From: a bacterium
GTDB lineage: Bacteria > Bacillota > Clostridia > Christensenellales > CAG-138
Assembly: GCA_022778545.1 (NCBI GenBank)
Contig: JALFDW010000010.1
Span: forward strand, 1 to 64,000
DNA length: 64,000 nt
Direction: 5' to 3'
The position numbers and the translations under genes are program-made. Of the stretch, positions 48,817 through 56,976 are shown piece after piece; positions within the stretch are counted from its first letter, which is position 1, and each line of letters starts with the position of its first letter. Under the pieces are notes generated by a model, which made no database searches, was not told the origin of the DNA, and worked only from the letters and a program-made list of their open reading frames with translations.

Positions 48817-51800
48817 TTAATTGTTTGCTGTGCTTGCTGTGCCGAAGATGTTCGTCACAACTTGGCTGAAGCCGTTGAGCCAGTAGTTCAGCGTCTTCGC
48901 GTTCCTGCAGGTGACTGTGCCCGTGGGGTTCGTCGCGCTCAGCTCTGCTGCGCTGCCGTTATCTGCGGTGAACCGCCAGCTCCAGCCGGTGTCCTCCGCA
49001 ATGGTGTAGGTGCCGACCGGCAGCTCATAGATGGTTTCGCTGGCGTTGCCCACGATGGTCACTTCGGAATACTTCACGCCATCCTTGTAAACATCGAACA
49101 CATAGGGTTCATTGGCCGCGCCGCCCGTCTTGGTGATGGTCAGCGTGCAGGTCTTGACGTGGAGCAGGAACTCCTTGCCTGTGGGAACGGTGCAGGTCTT
49201 GCCCTCGCAGTTCGTGTGCTGGAACGTGGTGTAGGTGGCCACATCGGTGCCGTTGATCTTCACAGCCACATCAACCGCAATGTCCTGCTTGGTGTTGATC
49301 TTGTCGTCTGCAATCTTGGTGCTGTCCGGCGTGTAGGTCAGGTCCAGCGCGGGAGCTGTGCCGACTATGGTGACCGCCGTATCAAGGGTTTCCCCGTGCT
49401 TCCACACGGTGGCGGTCAGGTTGCTGTACTCCGCAGGAACGGTGTCGCCGTAGTAAACCTCGCTGTCCTTGAAGGTCAGCTCCGGCTTGAATACGTTGAT
49501 GTTCGCAGCAGGGCTATTTACGCCGCTCTTTGCTGTTGCCGGAGTGCCGGAAGCGCCAGCACCGTCAGTTTTCGGCGCGACCGTGACGGAAATGGTGTAG
49601 GTGGTGTCAGCCGTCAGGTTAGACAGGTCGGTGATTTCCGTCGTTCCGTCTGCACCGTAAAGCTTAACGGTAATGTCCACATACGCCGTCTGCCAAGCTT
49701 CAAGGCCGTAGTTTGTTGCATCGGCGGCAAGGTTCAACGTTACATCGCCGCACTTGACAACCGCGCCCTCTTTGAGCTGCGCTGCGGTCAGGCCGCCCTG
49801 CAGGTACACGTTCTTGTCCGCTGCGGTCACGGTTACGTTCTGAATGGGCACGTTGACCTGCGGCTGCGGGAATGCCTCCAAAGCATTTTCTGCGCTGCTG
49901 TTCTCATAAAGGCCGGATTTCTCACCATTGGTAAATACGTTGTTGCCGCCGAGGAAGCCGTCCTTCAGGGTGGTAGTAAACTCAATAATGAGTTTCTTGC
50001 CAAACGTTCCATCATGCTCCTTGTCCGAAACAAAGTACTTATTGTAATCGAACCCGGTGACGCTGATGGTATCACCGCTGATGGTAGCAGTTACGTCAGG
50101 GGCACTAGCGCGCGTTGTTCCATCAAATTGAGCTCCATCATAGTCCTCGGTATACAGGCTGATGTTGTCTGCATCAGCAGGAACATTGAACGAGGGAGCG
50201 ATAATATCCTTGATGACAGCTGCGCTGCCGAGGTCGATATCCGGGGACTGGATGTTCTCGCTGATGGTTTGGAATATGGTGTTCAGCGAGTTGGTATCAT
50301 TTGCTGTCAGGTAGTAGTCAGAGGCAGTTCCACTATAATTATCAGTAATCGTGTATGTGATCTTATAATGTAAGATACCCAAACCCCTCGTTGACCTTGT
50401 TAAACCAATGGATGTAGCTTTCGGGAAATTGCTTGAAAGATAATTTAAGAATCTGTTGCCCGCCGGCCGATCAGCTTCCGGAAAATCAGTACCCGGGAAT
50501 AAACCCCAAGTATCCATGATCCACTGAGAATCAACTGTGCCATCACTGTTGGTGTCAAACCCTGATGCGCCATAAAGTTCCTCAGGATTAGCACCAGTAA
50601 AGATACCAATGGTATAAACAGTTGTGCCAGCATCTTTCAGCCTCTTTGCGGAAGCAATGGCATCGGTGGCAACGGTTGTATCAAAGTCCGTACTGGTCGT
50701 CGGCACGCCGTCCGTGAACACGATCACAACCTTCTGGCGCTGCGTATTGGTTCCGGTATAGTTGTAGCCGCTGCCCATCAGGGTTTCCGCCTGCGACATA
50801 CCGGCGGCAACGTTGGTCGCGCCGCTGGGGGTGTTCGGGAGGCCGCTGATCGCTTTTTGCAGCGCGCCTTTTCCAGTTTTATCAGTTTCATTATCAACAA
50901 CGTATGTCCAACCCTGAAGCGTGGAAGCGCCGGAGCCAAAGGTCACGATGGCCATGCGGTGGTCGGCTTCCGACGAGTATTTTTCATTGACGGCATCAAT
51001 GAAGCTATTCACCGCCTGCTTCATGGCGTACTGGCGGCGGGCGGTATTTGTGCTTGTGGAATTGCCGTTAAAGTCATAGGCCATGGAGCCGGACTGGTCG
51101 AGCACAAGCACGATATCCACCGGAACGGTTTTCGTGGAGGTAATGACTTCACCCGTGGTGTAGGCTTCCATGCGGATGGTGTAAGTGCCGTCGCCGTTCG
51201 CCGTTGCTGTCTTGCTCAGCTCAAGGCCGTTGCCGGTGTCTGCGGGTTCTTCCGCTGCCGCCCTTGCGGCATACCTGCGGAGCACACGCTCAACGGTCAC
51301 CGGGGGCATGAAGGGGCCTGCATCCGTGAACACCACGGTTTCCGGCACAACGACCGGCTCCTGCGCCTGCGCATAGGCGACGAGGGCGTTGAGACGCTCC
51401 TCAGGAAGCTGCTTCAGGAACGCTTCAATTTCTTCATCGGTGCTGAGCTGCTTCACATAGGCGTAAAGTTCCTCGTCCGTCATGGACGCGAAATCCTCTT
51501 CAGGCGTTTTCTGCGCAGCGTGGCAAGGGCACGCGCAGCCTTCTGCAGTGCAGTCATCGGAACAGCCTTCAATATGCTCTGCTTCTCCCTCCGGCGCAGG
51601 CGTGGCTTCCGGTGTTGCTTCCGGCTCCACCGTAGGTGCCGGCGTCGCTTCCGGCGTTGCTTCCGGCTCCACAGTAGGCTCCGGCGTACCCTCCGGCGTT
51701 ACCTCCGGCTCCACCGTGGGTTCGGCCTCCGGCGTGGGGGTCACGACCGGGTCGACCTCGCCGAGCGTGACCGACGAGCGGGTGCTGTCAACGGAGATGC

Positions 51801-51891
51801 CGACGGCGAGCGTGCCCTCGACCATGCCGCCTACGGACAGCAGCATTGCGAGAGAGAGCAAGAGCGCAAGGACCTTCCTTTTCATCTGCAC
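48817..51891 (-). CDS. Large secreted VWA-domain adhesin-like protein with Pro/Glu/Thr repeats and SpaA-like C-terminal domain
   Basis: MIDAS VDIVLVLDQSGSMA ... GATNVAAGM ... VVIVFTDGVPT; TPEATPAPTVEPE repeats; C-terminal CTLTITKTGGAANEPYVFDVYKDG...IYELPVGTYTIAEDTGWSWRF; no LPXTG/TM tail. Confidence 0.85.
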   Translation of the reverse strand: MQMKRKVLALLLSLAMLLSVGGMVEGTLAVGISVDSTRSSVTLGEVDPVVTPTPEAEPTVEPEVTPEGTPEPTVEPEATPEATPAPTVEPEATPEATPAPEGEAEHIEGCSDDCTAEGCACPCHAAQKTPEEDFASMTDEELYAYVKQLSTDEEIEAFLKQLPEERLNALVAYAQAQEPVVVPETVVFTDAGPFMPPVTVERVLRRYAARAAAEEPADTGNGLELSKTATANGDGTYTIRMEAYTTGEVITSTKTVPVDIVLVLDQSGSMAYDFNGNSTSTNTARRQYAMKQAVNSFIDAVNEKYSSEADHRMAIVTFGSGASTLQGWTYVVDNETDKTGKGALQKAISGLPNTPSGATNVAAGMSQAETLMGSGYNYTGTNTQRQKVVIVFTDGVPTTSTDFDTTVATDAIASAKRLKDAGTTVYTIGIFTGANPEELYGASGFDTNSDGTVDSQWIMDTWGLFPGTDFPEADRPAGNRFLNYLSSNFPKATSIGLTRSTRGLGILHYKITYTITDNYSGTASDYYLTANDTNSLNTIFQTISENIQSPDIDLGSAAVIKDIIAPSFNVPADADNISLYTEDYDGAQFDGTTRASAPDVTATISGDTISVTGFDYNKYFVSDKEHDGTFGKKLIIEFTTTLKDGFLGGNNVFTNGEKSGLYENSSAENALEAFPQPQVNVPIQNVTVTAADKNVYLQGGLTAAQLKEGAVVKCGDVTLNLAADATNYGLEAWQTAYVDITVKLYGADGTTEITDLSNLTADTTYTISVTVAPKTDGAGASGTPATAKSGVNSPAANINVFKPELTFKDSEVYYGDTVPAEYSNLTATVWKHGETLDTAVTIVGTAPALDLTYTPDSTKIADDKINTKQDIAVDVAVKINGTDVATYTTFQHTNCEGKTCTVPTGKEFLLHVKTCTLTITKTGGAANEPYVFDVYKDGVKYSEVTIVGNASETIYELPVGTYTIAEDTGWSWRFTADNGSAAELSATNPTGTVTCRNAKTLNYWLNGFSQVVTNIFGTASTANN
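51601..51732 (-). repeat. In-frame 42-bp tandem repeat (14-aa P[EA]PTVEPE[AV]TPE[AG]T units)
   Basis: EPTVEPEVTPEGT / PEPTVEPEATPEAT / PAPTVEPEATPEAT in the VWA protein. Confidence 0.8.
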
Positions 51892-51906
51892 ATTCCTCCT
51901 TTCTGT

Positions 51907-52536
51907 TTACGCGGCCGGCCAGCCGGAAATGTTTTCGGCCGTGCCGCCCTCCGGAATGGGATTATTCGCGGCCTGCACCGCTTGCGCGATCACGATGACC
52001 TGCGCCGTGCAGCCCTGATATTCGTTGCCCAGCTCGGGCGCGAAGGTGACGGTTTCAAACAGCTTTGCTGTCGTCTCGCCGGGGGCGAGGGCCGTGCCGT
52101 AATACCATGCGCCGTCCGTGCCCTGGAACCAGGCCGTATCTTCCGCAAAGTTGATGGTAACGGCGGGGACTTCATTGCCGTCCGCATTCTCCACCACGGT
52201 GGGCAGTGCGTTGCCGTCCGCGCCGGTGATGCTGGTGGAGAGCAGGATGCGCACCCAGGCGCTCTGGCTGTTGCCCGCGTTTGTGACGTCGACGAGCTTA
52301 TCCACGTCCACGCCGGGCATTACGCCGGGGATGCCGTCCCGCGGGAAGTCGACGAGGCCGTCGTTTTCGTCGATGGTCTTGTCGTTGAGGATGATGTCGA
52401 TCCCGCCCGAGGTGATCACGTTGTGCGCCGTCTCGTCATCGGTGAAGAAGGCGATGGTGCCAACGGCCGCAGCGCCCACCATGGCCACGATGGCGAGCAC
52501 GGTGACAGCGGCTGCAAGTTTCTTTTTCAGGTTCAT
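51907..52536 (-). CDS. SipW-dependent-type signal peptide protein, TasA/camelysin-like (D)
   Basis: VAMVGAAAVGTIAFFTDDETAHNVITSGGIDIILNDKTID; VMPGVDVDKLVDVTNAGNSQSAWVRILL; VIVIAQAVQA. Confidence 0.85.
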   Translation of the reverse strand: MNLKKKLAAAVTVLAIVAMVGAAAVGTIAFFTDDETAHNVITSGGIDIILNDKTIDENDGLVDFPRDGIPGVMPGVDVDKLVDVTNAGNSQSAWVRILLSTSITGADGNALPTVVENADGNEVPAVTINFAEDTAWFQGTDGAWYYGTALAPGETTAKLFETVTFAPELGNEYQGCTAQVIVIAQAVQAANNPIPEGGTAENISGWPAA

Positions 52537-52629
52537 AGAGATCTGTCCGCTCCTTTCTTATGCTGGAATGCGCCGCATAGGGCGCAAGGCAATAAGGGAT
52601 TTTCTGACCTCGCTAAAGGCCATACGAGA

Positions 52630-52682
52630 GCATCCTGCAAGCAGGGTGCTCTGGTATGCCCTGCCCCCGAAGGGGCAGGGGA
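52630..52682 (-). terminator. Two adjacent hairpins between TasA-like genes C and D
   Basis: agagcatcctgc aa gcagggtgctct (one G-U) and ccctgcccc gaa ggggcaggg. Confidence 0.5.
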
Positions 52683-52700
52683 GTGGAGGATAGATTGAGT

Positions 52701-53468
52701 TTATTTCGCCCAGGGGTTGGCGGGCAGACCGGAAGCAGCAAAGGCAGCTTCAGCAGAATCGAAGCCATCAGCCTGGATAGCCTGAGCAAACACGGGGATT
52801 TCTACGCCCTTGGACAGGTCGTAGTTGATAACTACGGGACCATTGCCCCAGTCCACGGTATAATCGCCATCAGCATTCATATCGACGGTCTTATCCAGAT
52901 AGAAGCCAATGTAGGCAGGAGTAGCGGTGACTTCATTAGCCTTCAGAGCGGTAGTGTAGGTGCGGCTGTAGATCTTGTACTCAACACCGTTGATAACTGT
53001 GGGATTGGCAACGACGATTTCGTCAGTCCACTGGCCCACAGCGCAGGAATCACCATTGAAGTTCCAATGCAGGACATCGTAACGAGGAGCATTGGGGGTC
53101 TGGCCATTCTGAAGAGCGGTCGGAACAGCGACGAAAATGCGGACATAAGCGGCAGATGCACCGGTGTTCTTGATGGTCATGATCTTGTCAACATAGTTCT
53201 CTGCGGTGGGCAGCTTTACGCCGCCAACAATTTCCTGTTCGCCCTGCGCAGAGCCGACGATGGGCATCAGGTTCTTGTTGTTCTCGAAGGGTACCAGTGC
53301 GGAGCTATCTGCGTTGCGCTGCTCCTCGATCAGGGCAATCTTCACGCCGCCGGCGGTGAAGGTGTTGGTCTTCGCATCGGTGTCGGTGAAGTAAGCCAGC
53401 GTGCCGCCAATGATCGCGGTCGCTGCCAGTGCAACGATGAGGCAAATGGTCAGGATTTTCTTCTTCAT
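52701..53468 (-). CDS. SipW-dependent-type signal peptide protein, TasA/camelysin-like (C)
   Basis: ALAATAIIGGTLAYFTDTDAKTNTFTAGGVKIALIEE; MTIKNTGASAAYVRIFVAV; VFAQAIQADGFDSAEAAF. Confidence 0.85.
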   Translation of the reverse strand: MKKKILTICLIVALAATAIIGGTLAYFTDTDAKTNTFTAGGVKIALIEEQRNADSSALVPFENNKNLMPIVGSAQGEQEIVGGVKLPTAENYVDKIMTIKNTGASAAYVRIFVAVPTALQNGQTPNAPRYDVLHWNFNGDSCAVGQWTDEIVVANPTVINGVEYKIYSRTYTTALKANEVTATPAYIGFYLDKTVDMNADGDYTVDWGNGPVVINYDLSKGVEIPVFAQAIQADGFDSAEAAFAASGLPANPWAK

Positions 53469-53532
53469 TGTGACTTTCCTTTCTTAATTATGAATGATTT
53501 TGTTGATTATGTATTCGGCAGAGCCGGGTACA

Positions 53533-54120
53533 TCAGGTGGTGGGCTGAGCGTTCTCCCACGCTTCAGCAGCGGTGAAGAACTCCGTGTTGTTCTTCATGT
53601 ACTGGGACGCATAGGCCGTGAAGGTCAGCGTGGGGTAGGTGGCTGTGGTCAGTTCGTTCATCATTGCTTTGGTGACTTCGCCCTTCACGGTGACCTGATC
53701 GTCCGCGAGAACGCTGTAGGCGATGCCCATTTCGGCAGTATCTATAACGCGGTAGTACACGCCGTCATCCGCAACGCCATCGTTGTTAGTGTCGTTCAGC
53801 GGGGTCCAATCTGCCGCAACCGTGTAGGTCATGAAGCTGTCAAAGTTCGAGGACTTTTCGATCTTCACAAACAGATAGCACTTTTCGCTGCCTGCGATCA
53901 CTGTCACCTTCGGGTCTTTTTCGATCGTACAGCCGGGAATCATCTTGAATTCCCTGTCGTCACCGCCCTTGGTTTCAACAAGCGTGATTTCGATATTACT
54001 GGTGGTGAAGGTGTTCTTGACTTCGCCCGTCGTGGCAGTCAGCCAGGCCAGCGTTCCGCCGACAGCCGCGCCCGCGATGAGCACAAGCGCCAACAGCAGC
54101 ACAAAGGTCTTTTTCTTCAT
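53533..54120 (-). CDS. SipW-dependent-type signal peptide protein, TasA/camelysin-like (B)
   Basis: LVLIAGAAVGGTLAWLTATTGEVKNTFTTSNIEITLVET; TAYASQYMKNNTEFFTAAEAW. Confidence 0.85.
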   Translation of the reverse strand: MKKKTFVLLLALVLIAGAAVGGTLAWLTATTGEVKNTFTTSNIEITLVETKGGDDREFKMIPGCTIEKDPKVTVIAGSEKCYLFVKIEKSSNFDSFMTYTVAADWTPLNDTNNDGVADDGVYYRVIDTAEMGIAYSVLADDQVTVKGEVTKAMMNELTTATYPTLTFTAYASQYMKNNTEFFTAAEAWENAQPTT

Positions 54121-54195
54121 GTCGGTTTCCTCCTTTCTTCAAGGATCGGGGACAACCCCGGGAATGTCGTGGTTATTCCGGCGCGGGAAGGGGCC

Positions 54196-54370
54196 CTCTC
54201 AGTCACCTTCGGTGACAGCTCCCCCGGAGGGGGAGCCAAGTTCGCTCCCATCAACGCCGCATTGGGGCGTTCTCGCCTCTCCCCTCGGGAGAGGTGGCAG
54301 CGGCGCAAGCCGCTGACGGACACCCGCCCGCAGGCGGGCGTGCATAGCGCCCCTTGCCGAAGGCAAGTCT
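54196..54370. repeat. Multi-hairpin intergenic element
   Basis: At least six consecutive inverted repeats: tcaccttcggtga; gctccccc gga gggggagc; cctctccc ctc gggagagg; agcggc gcaa gccgct; cgcccgc ag gcgggcg; cttgcc gaa ggcaag. Confidence 0.75.
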
Positions 54371-54439
54371 AGGCGCGGAGTAGAGGGGGGGTTACAACCT
54401 TCCCGCGGGAAATTCGGTATGGGGTGTTATGCGCCGAAC

Positions 54440-55078
54440 TTAAAAGTTATCCCAAGCGTCGGCGGCATCAGTAAAGCCGTCAGCCTGAATGGCGTAGGCG
54501 TTCACGGTGATGGTCATGTTTTCGATGGTCTTGAGCTGGTCGCCGGTGATCGTACCGGGAACCGTGATGCTGTCAAACAGGGCATCGAGCGCAACGTCAG
54601 CGGTGGGAGCGGCAACGGCTTCCTTATACCAGAACTCATAGGTGCGGGTATTTTTCTCGGTGTCCTCGGTGTTGCCCTTGGCAGTCCAGTTGTTGCTGTC
54701 ATAGCCGTTGAAGATGCTGGTCATGTTAGCGCCGGTGGGAGCGAAGATCGCATCCAACTCAGCAGCCTTCGTGAAGGTGACGGTCATCTTGATGTAGGAG
54801 CTTTCGCTGCCTTCGAGAACGGTGACCATGGGGTCTTTGTTGTAGGTGTGGCCGGGCAACAGCTTGTAGCTGTTGGCCTTGACGCGGCCGGCATTCGCAA
54901 CGAGAGTACCATCGGGGTTCGCCTTGGCTTCGTCCAGCTTGATCTGAACCTTACCAACGGTGAAGGTGTTCACAACCTCGTCCGTAGAGGTCAGGTACGC
55001 GAGTGTTCCCAGCACAGAGGCGGCAACGAGCGCTACCGCGCAGAGCATCAGGAGAAGGATCTTGCTTTTTGTTTTCAT
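54440..55078 (-). CDS. SipW-dependent-type signal peptide protein, TasA/camelysin-like (A)
   Basis: AVALVAASVLGTLAYLTSTDEVVNTFTVGKVQIKLDEA; ITVNAYAIQADGFTDAADAWDNF. Confidence 0.85.
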   Translation of the reverse strand: MKTKSKILLLMLCAVALVAASVLGTLAYLTSTDEVVNTFTVGKVQIKLDEAKANPDGTLVANAGRVKANSYKLLPGHTYNKDPMVTVLEGSESSYIKMTVTFTKAAELDAIFAPTGANMTSIFNGYDSNNWTAKGNTEDTEKNTRTYEFWYKEAVAAPTADVALDALFDSITVPGTITGDQLKTIENMTITVNAYAIQADGFTDAADAWDNF

Positions 55079-55120
55079 AGATACCTCCAAAGTTTTTTTG
55101 TATCAGGAAGCCTTACGGCA

Positions 55121-55690
55121 TTATCCTTGCTGTTCCGTGGGGGCGGAGCCGCTCTTCTTTTTCTTCTTCTTGCTGTTCTTCTTGTCGGAATCGTCCTCGA
55201 ACAGGTCGGGGATGAACACAAGCAGCAGCAGCAGCGCGCCCGCGGCGATGGCGATGTAGGTTCCCGGCGGGTTCTGGATGTAGTTCGCCACATAGCCGAG
55301 GTAGGGGATCGTGAACACCGGCGTGCCGATCACGTTCTTGTAATGCAGGAGCTTGCCGTCCTCCGCGTCGTTGGCGTCGCCCTTGGTGCGGAAGCGGATG
55401 GTGGAGGGGTCGTCCTCATCCGGCACGACCGCGACGACACGGTGCGTGGCGATGGTGCTTTCATCCAGCATGAAGGTCAGCACCTGCCCCGGCTCGACCG
55501 TGAACGGGTCGACCTTTTTCACATAGATGAGCGAGCCGGTGTGGTAAGTCGGCTCCATGGAACCGGAAAGCACGCTGAACACCTGCAGGCCGAACAGCCG
55601 GACCCCTGCAAGCAGGATCGCCGCGACTACGACGAGCGCAACGAGCACTGTGGTGAAGATGTTCCAGATCCGTTTGAATGTCTTGCTCAT
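55121..55690 (-). CDS. sipW: SipW-type (Ser/His) signal peptidase I
   Basis: VFSVLSGSMEPTYHTGSLIYVKKVD (catalytic Ser), ESTIATHRVVAVV (His in place of Lys), RFRTKGDANDAEDGKLLHYKNVIGTPVFTIPYLGYV, C-terminal TM. Confidence 0.9.
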   Translation of the reverse strand: MSKTFKRIWNIFTTVLVALVVVAAILLAGVRLFGLQVFSVLSGSMEPTYHTGSLIYVKKVDPFTVEPGQVLTFMLDESTIATHRVVAVVPDEDDPSTIRFRTKGDANDAEDGKLLHYKNVIGTPVFTIPYLGYVANYIQNPPGTYIAIAAGALLLLLVFIPDLFEDDSDKKNSKKKKKKSGSAPTEQQG

Positions 55691-55810
55691 GAGGCTGCTA
55701 TTTCTCCTTTGCAGCTCCAAAACGCTCTGCCGATGCGGGCCGGCCGTTTTGCAGCGCTGCTTTTGAAGTTACCTTGTAATATAACAAGGCATAATCTTGT
55801 GACTATGAAA

Positions 55811-55839
55811 ATTATAACGTAGGTTACCGTGAAATGCAA
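55811..55839 (-). promoter_or_regulatory. Sigma-A-like promoter upstream of the sipW cluster
   Basis: On minus strand TTGCAT - 17 bp - TATAAT; leader contains ccttgt-aatata-acaagg inverted repeat at 55772-55789. Confidence 0.55.
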
Positions 55840-55994
55840 TAGATGTTAATGACAATTAATGCAGAAAAGTATGCCGATTATGTCGTTTTGGAGAAAAAGA
55901 TGTTTTCATGTATTGACAGCGGCGGAGCGGGCATTCCAATGTGGATGAAATGTGGATAATGTTGATAATTTCTCGGCGGATGGATTTGATGCGC

Positions 55995-56033
55995 AGAAAA
56001 AATAAAAGGCAGAACCCTGTTTGGCTCTGCCCT
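55995..56033 (-). terminator. Terminator of HAD hydrolase gene
   Basis: Minus strand ggcagagcc aaacag ggttctgcc then ttttattttttc. Confidence 0.7.
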
Positions 56034-56092
56034 CTGCAGCGAAAAGAAAAATGAAGAAAGTCAGCCCGGTGCTTTGCAAAGGGGGGGCTGCT

Positions 56093-56833
56093 TTACGCAA
56101 GAAGCTTGCCGCCCAGGCGTTCCTCCAGGAAGGCGACGAGCGCCGCGAAGTCGCCGCGCCGGTACGGCGTGATGTCGGCGTTCGTTTCGTTTTCGAGGTA
56201 GTCCGTCAGCAGGAAGCCGGAGAGGCCGAGCGAGAGCGCGGACATGTCATCCACCGGGTTGTTGCCGATCATCAGGCATTCGCCGGGCGTTTTGCCGATG
56301 GCCGCGAGCGTTTCCCGGTAATAGCCCGGGCTGGGCTTGCAGAAGTGCGCCGTCTCATAGGTGGTGACGTGGGCGAAATCGGCAAACGAGAGCCCGATCC
56401 AGGAAAGCCGCGTCTCCACGGCCACGCGCGGGAACACCGGGTTCGTCGCAAGGCAGAGCGTGAGGCCGCGCGCCCGGAGGGCATCGAGCAGCGCGCGCAC
56501 GGGCTGCACCTTGCCCACAACGGCTTTTGCGGCATTGAACTCGTTTTTGTAGAAGCCGATCAAGCTATCTTCCAGCGCGCGGGAGCCTTCGCCCCAGATG
56601 GCTGCAAACGCATCCCAGAAGGCTTCCCGGTTGGTGCGCGTACCGTCGTTTTTGAGCATTGCGCCCGTCCCCTTCCACATGGAAGCGAGGAACGGCTCCT
56701 GTGCGAAGCCAAGCGGTGCGACCTTCTTAGCCAGTGCGCCAAAGTATGCGTGAATGAATTCGTTCTGATCTATGGGCAGGAGCGTGCCGTCAAGATCAAA
56801 CAGAATTGCCGTAACGGCTGTTTGATGATCCAT
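56093..56833 (-). CDS. HAD family hydrolase
   Basis: AILFDLDGTLLPIDQNEF, LCLATNP, CKPSPGYYRETLAAIGKTPGECLMIGNNPVDD; start at 56833 with gagg SD. Confidence 0.85.
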   Translation of the reverse strand: MDHQTAVTAILFDLDGTLLPIDQNEFIHAYFGALAKKVAPLGFAQEPFLASMWKGTGAMLKNDGTRTNREAFWDAFAAIWGEGSRALEDSLIGFYKNEFNAAKAVVGKVQPVRALLDALRARGLTLCLATNPVFPRVAVETRLSWIGLSFADFAHVTTYETAHFCKPSPGYYRETLAAIGKTPGECLMIGNNPVDDMSALSLGLSGFLLTDYLENETNADITPYRRGDFAALVAFLEERLGGKLLA

Positions 56834-56932
56834 TAGTAACCTCATTTCAAAAGCAGTAAAAATCATCATACCACGTTTGTGCACAAATGGCAAAGCGGCA
56901 CAGCCTTTCTCCGGTTTTTCGGCAATATAAAA

Positions 56933-56960
56933 CGGCTTCGGGGGTGTTTCCCCGAAGCCG
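56933..56960 (-). terminator. Terminator downstream of SPFH gene
   Basis: Minus strand cggcttcgggg aaacac ccccgaagccg ttttat. Confidence 0.75.
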
Positions 56961-56976
56961 CTTTCTTCAAAAGGGG

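Noticed and set aside
51601-51732. 42-bp tandem repeats considered as a CRISPR-like array
   Set aside because: Repeats are in frame, contiguous without spacers, and encode a PT-rich stalk.
48505-52698. 622-aa and 613-aa plus-strand ORFs (48505..50373, 50857..52698) opposite the VWA and TasA-like genes
   Set aside because: The minus-strand frames have signal peptides, MIDAS and SipW motifs; the plus-strand readings are shadows.
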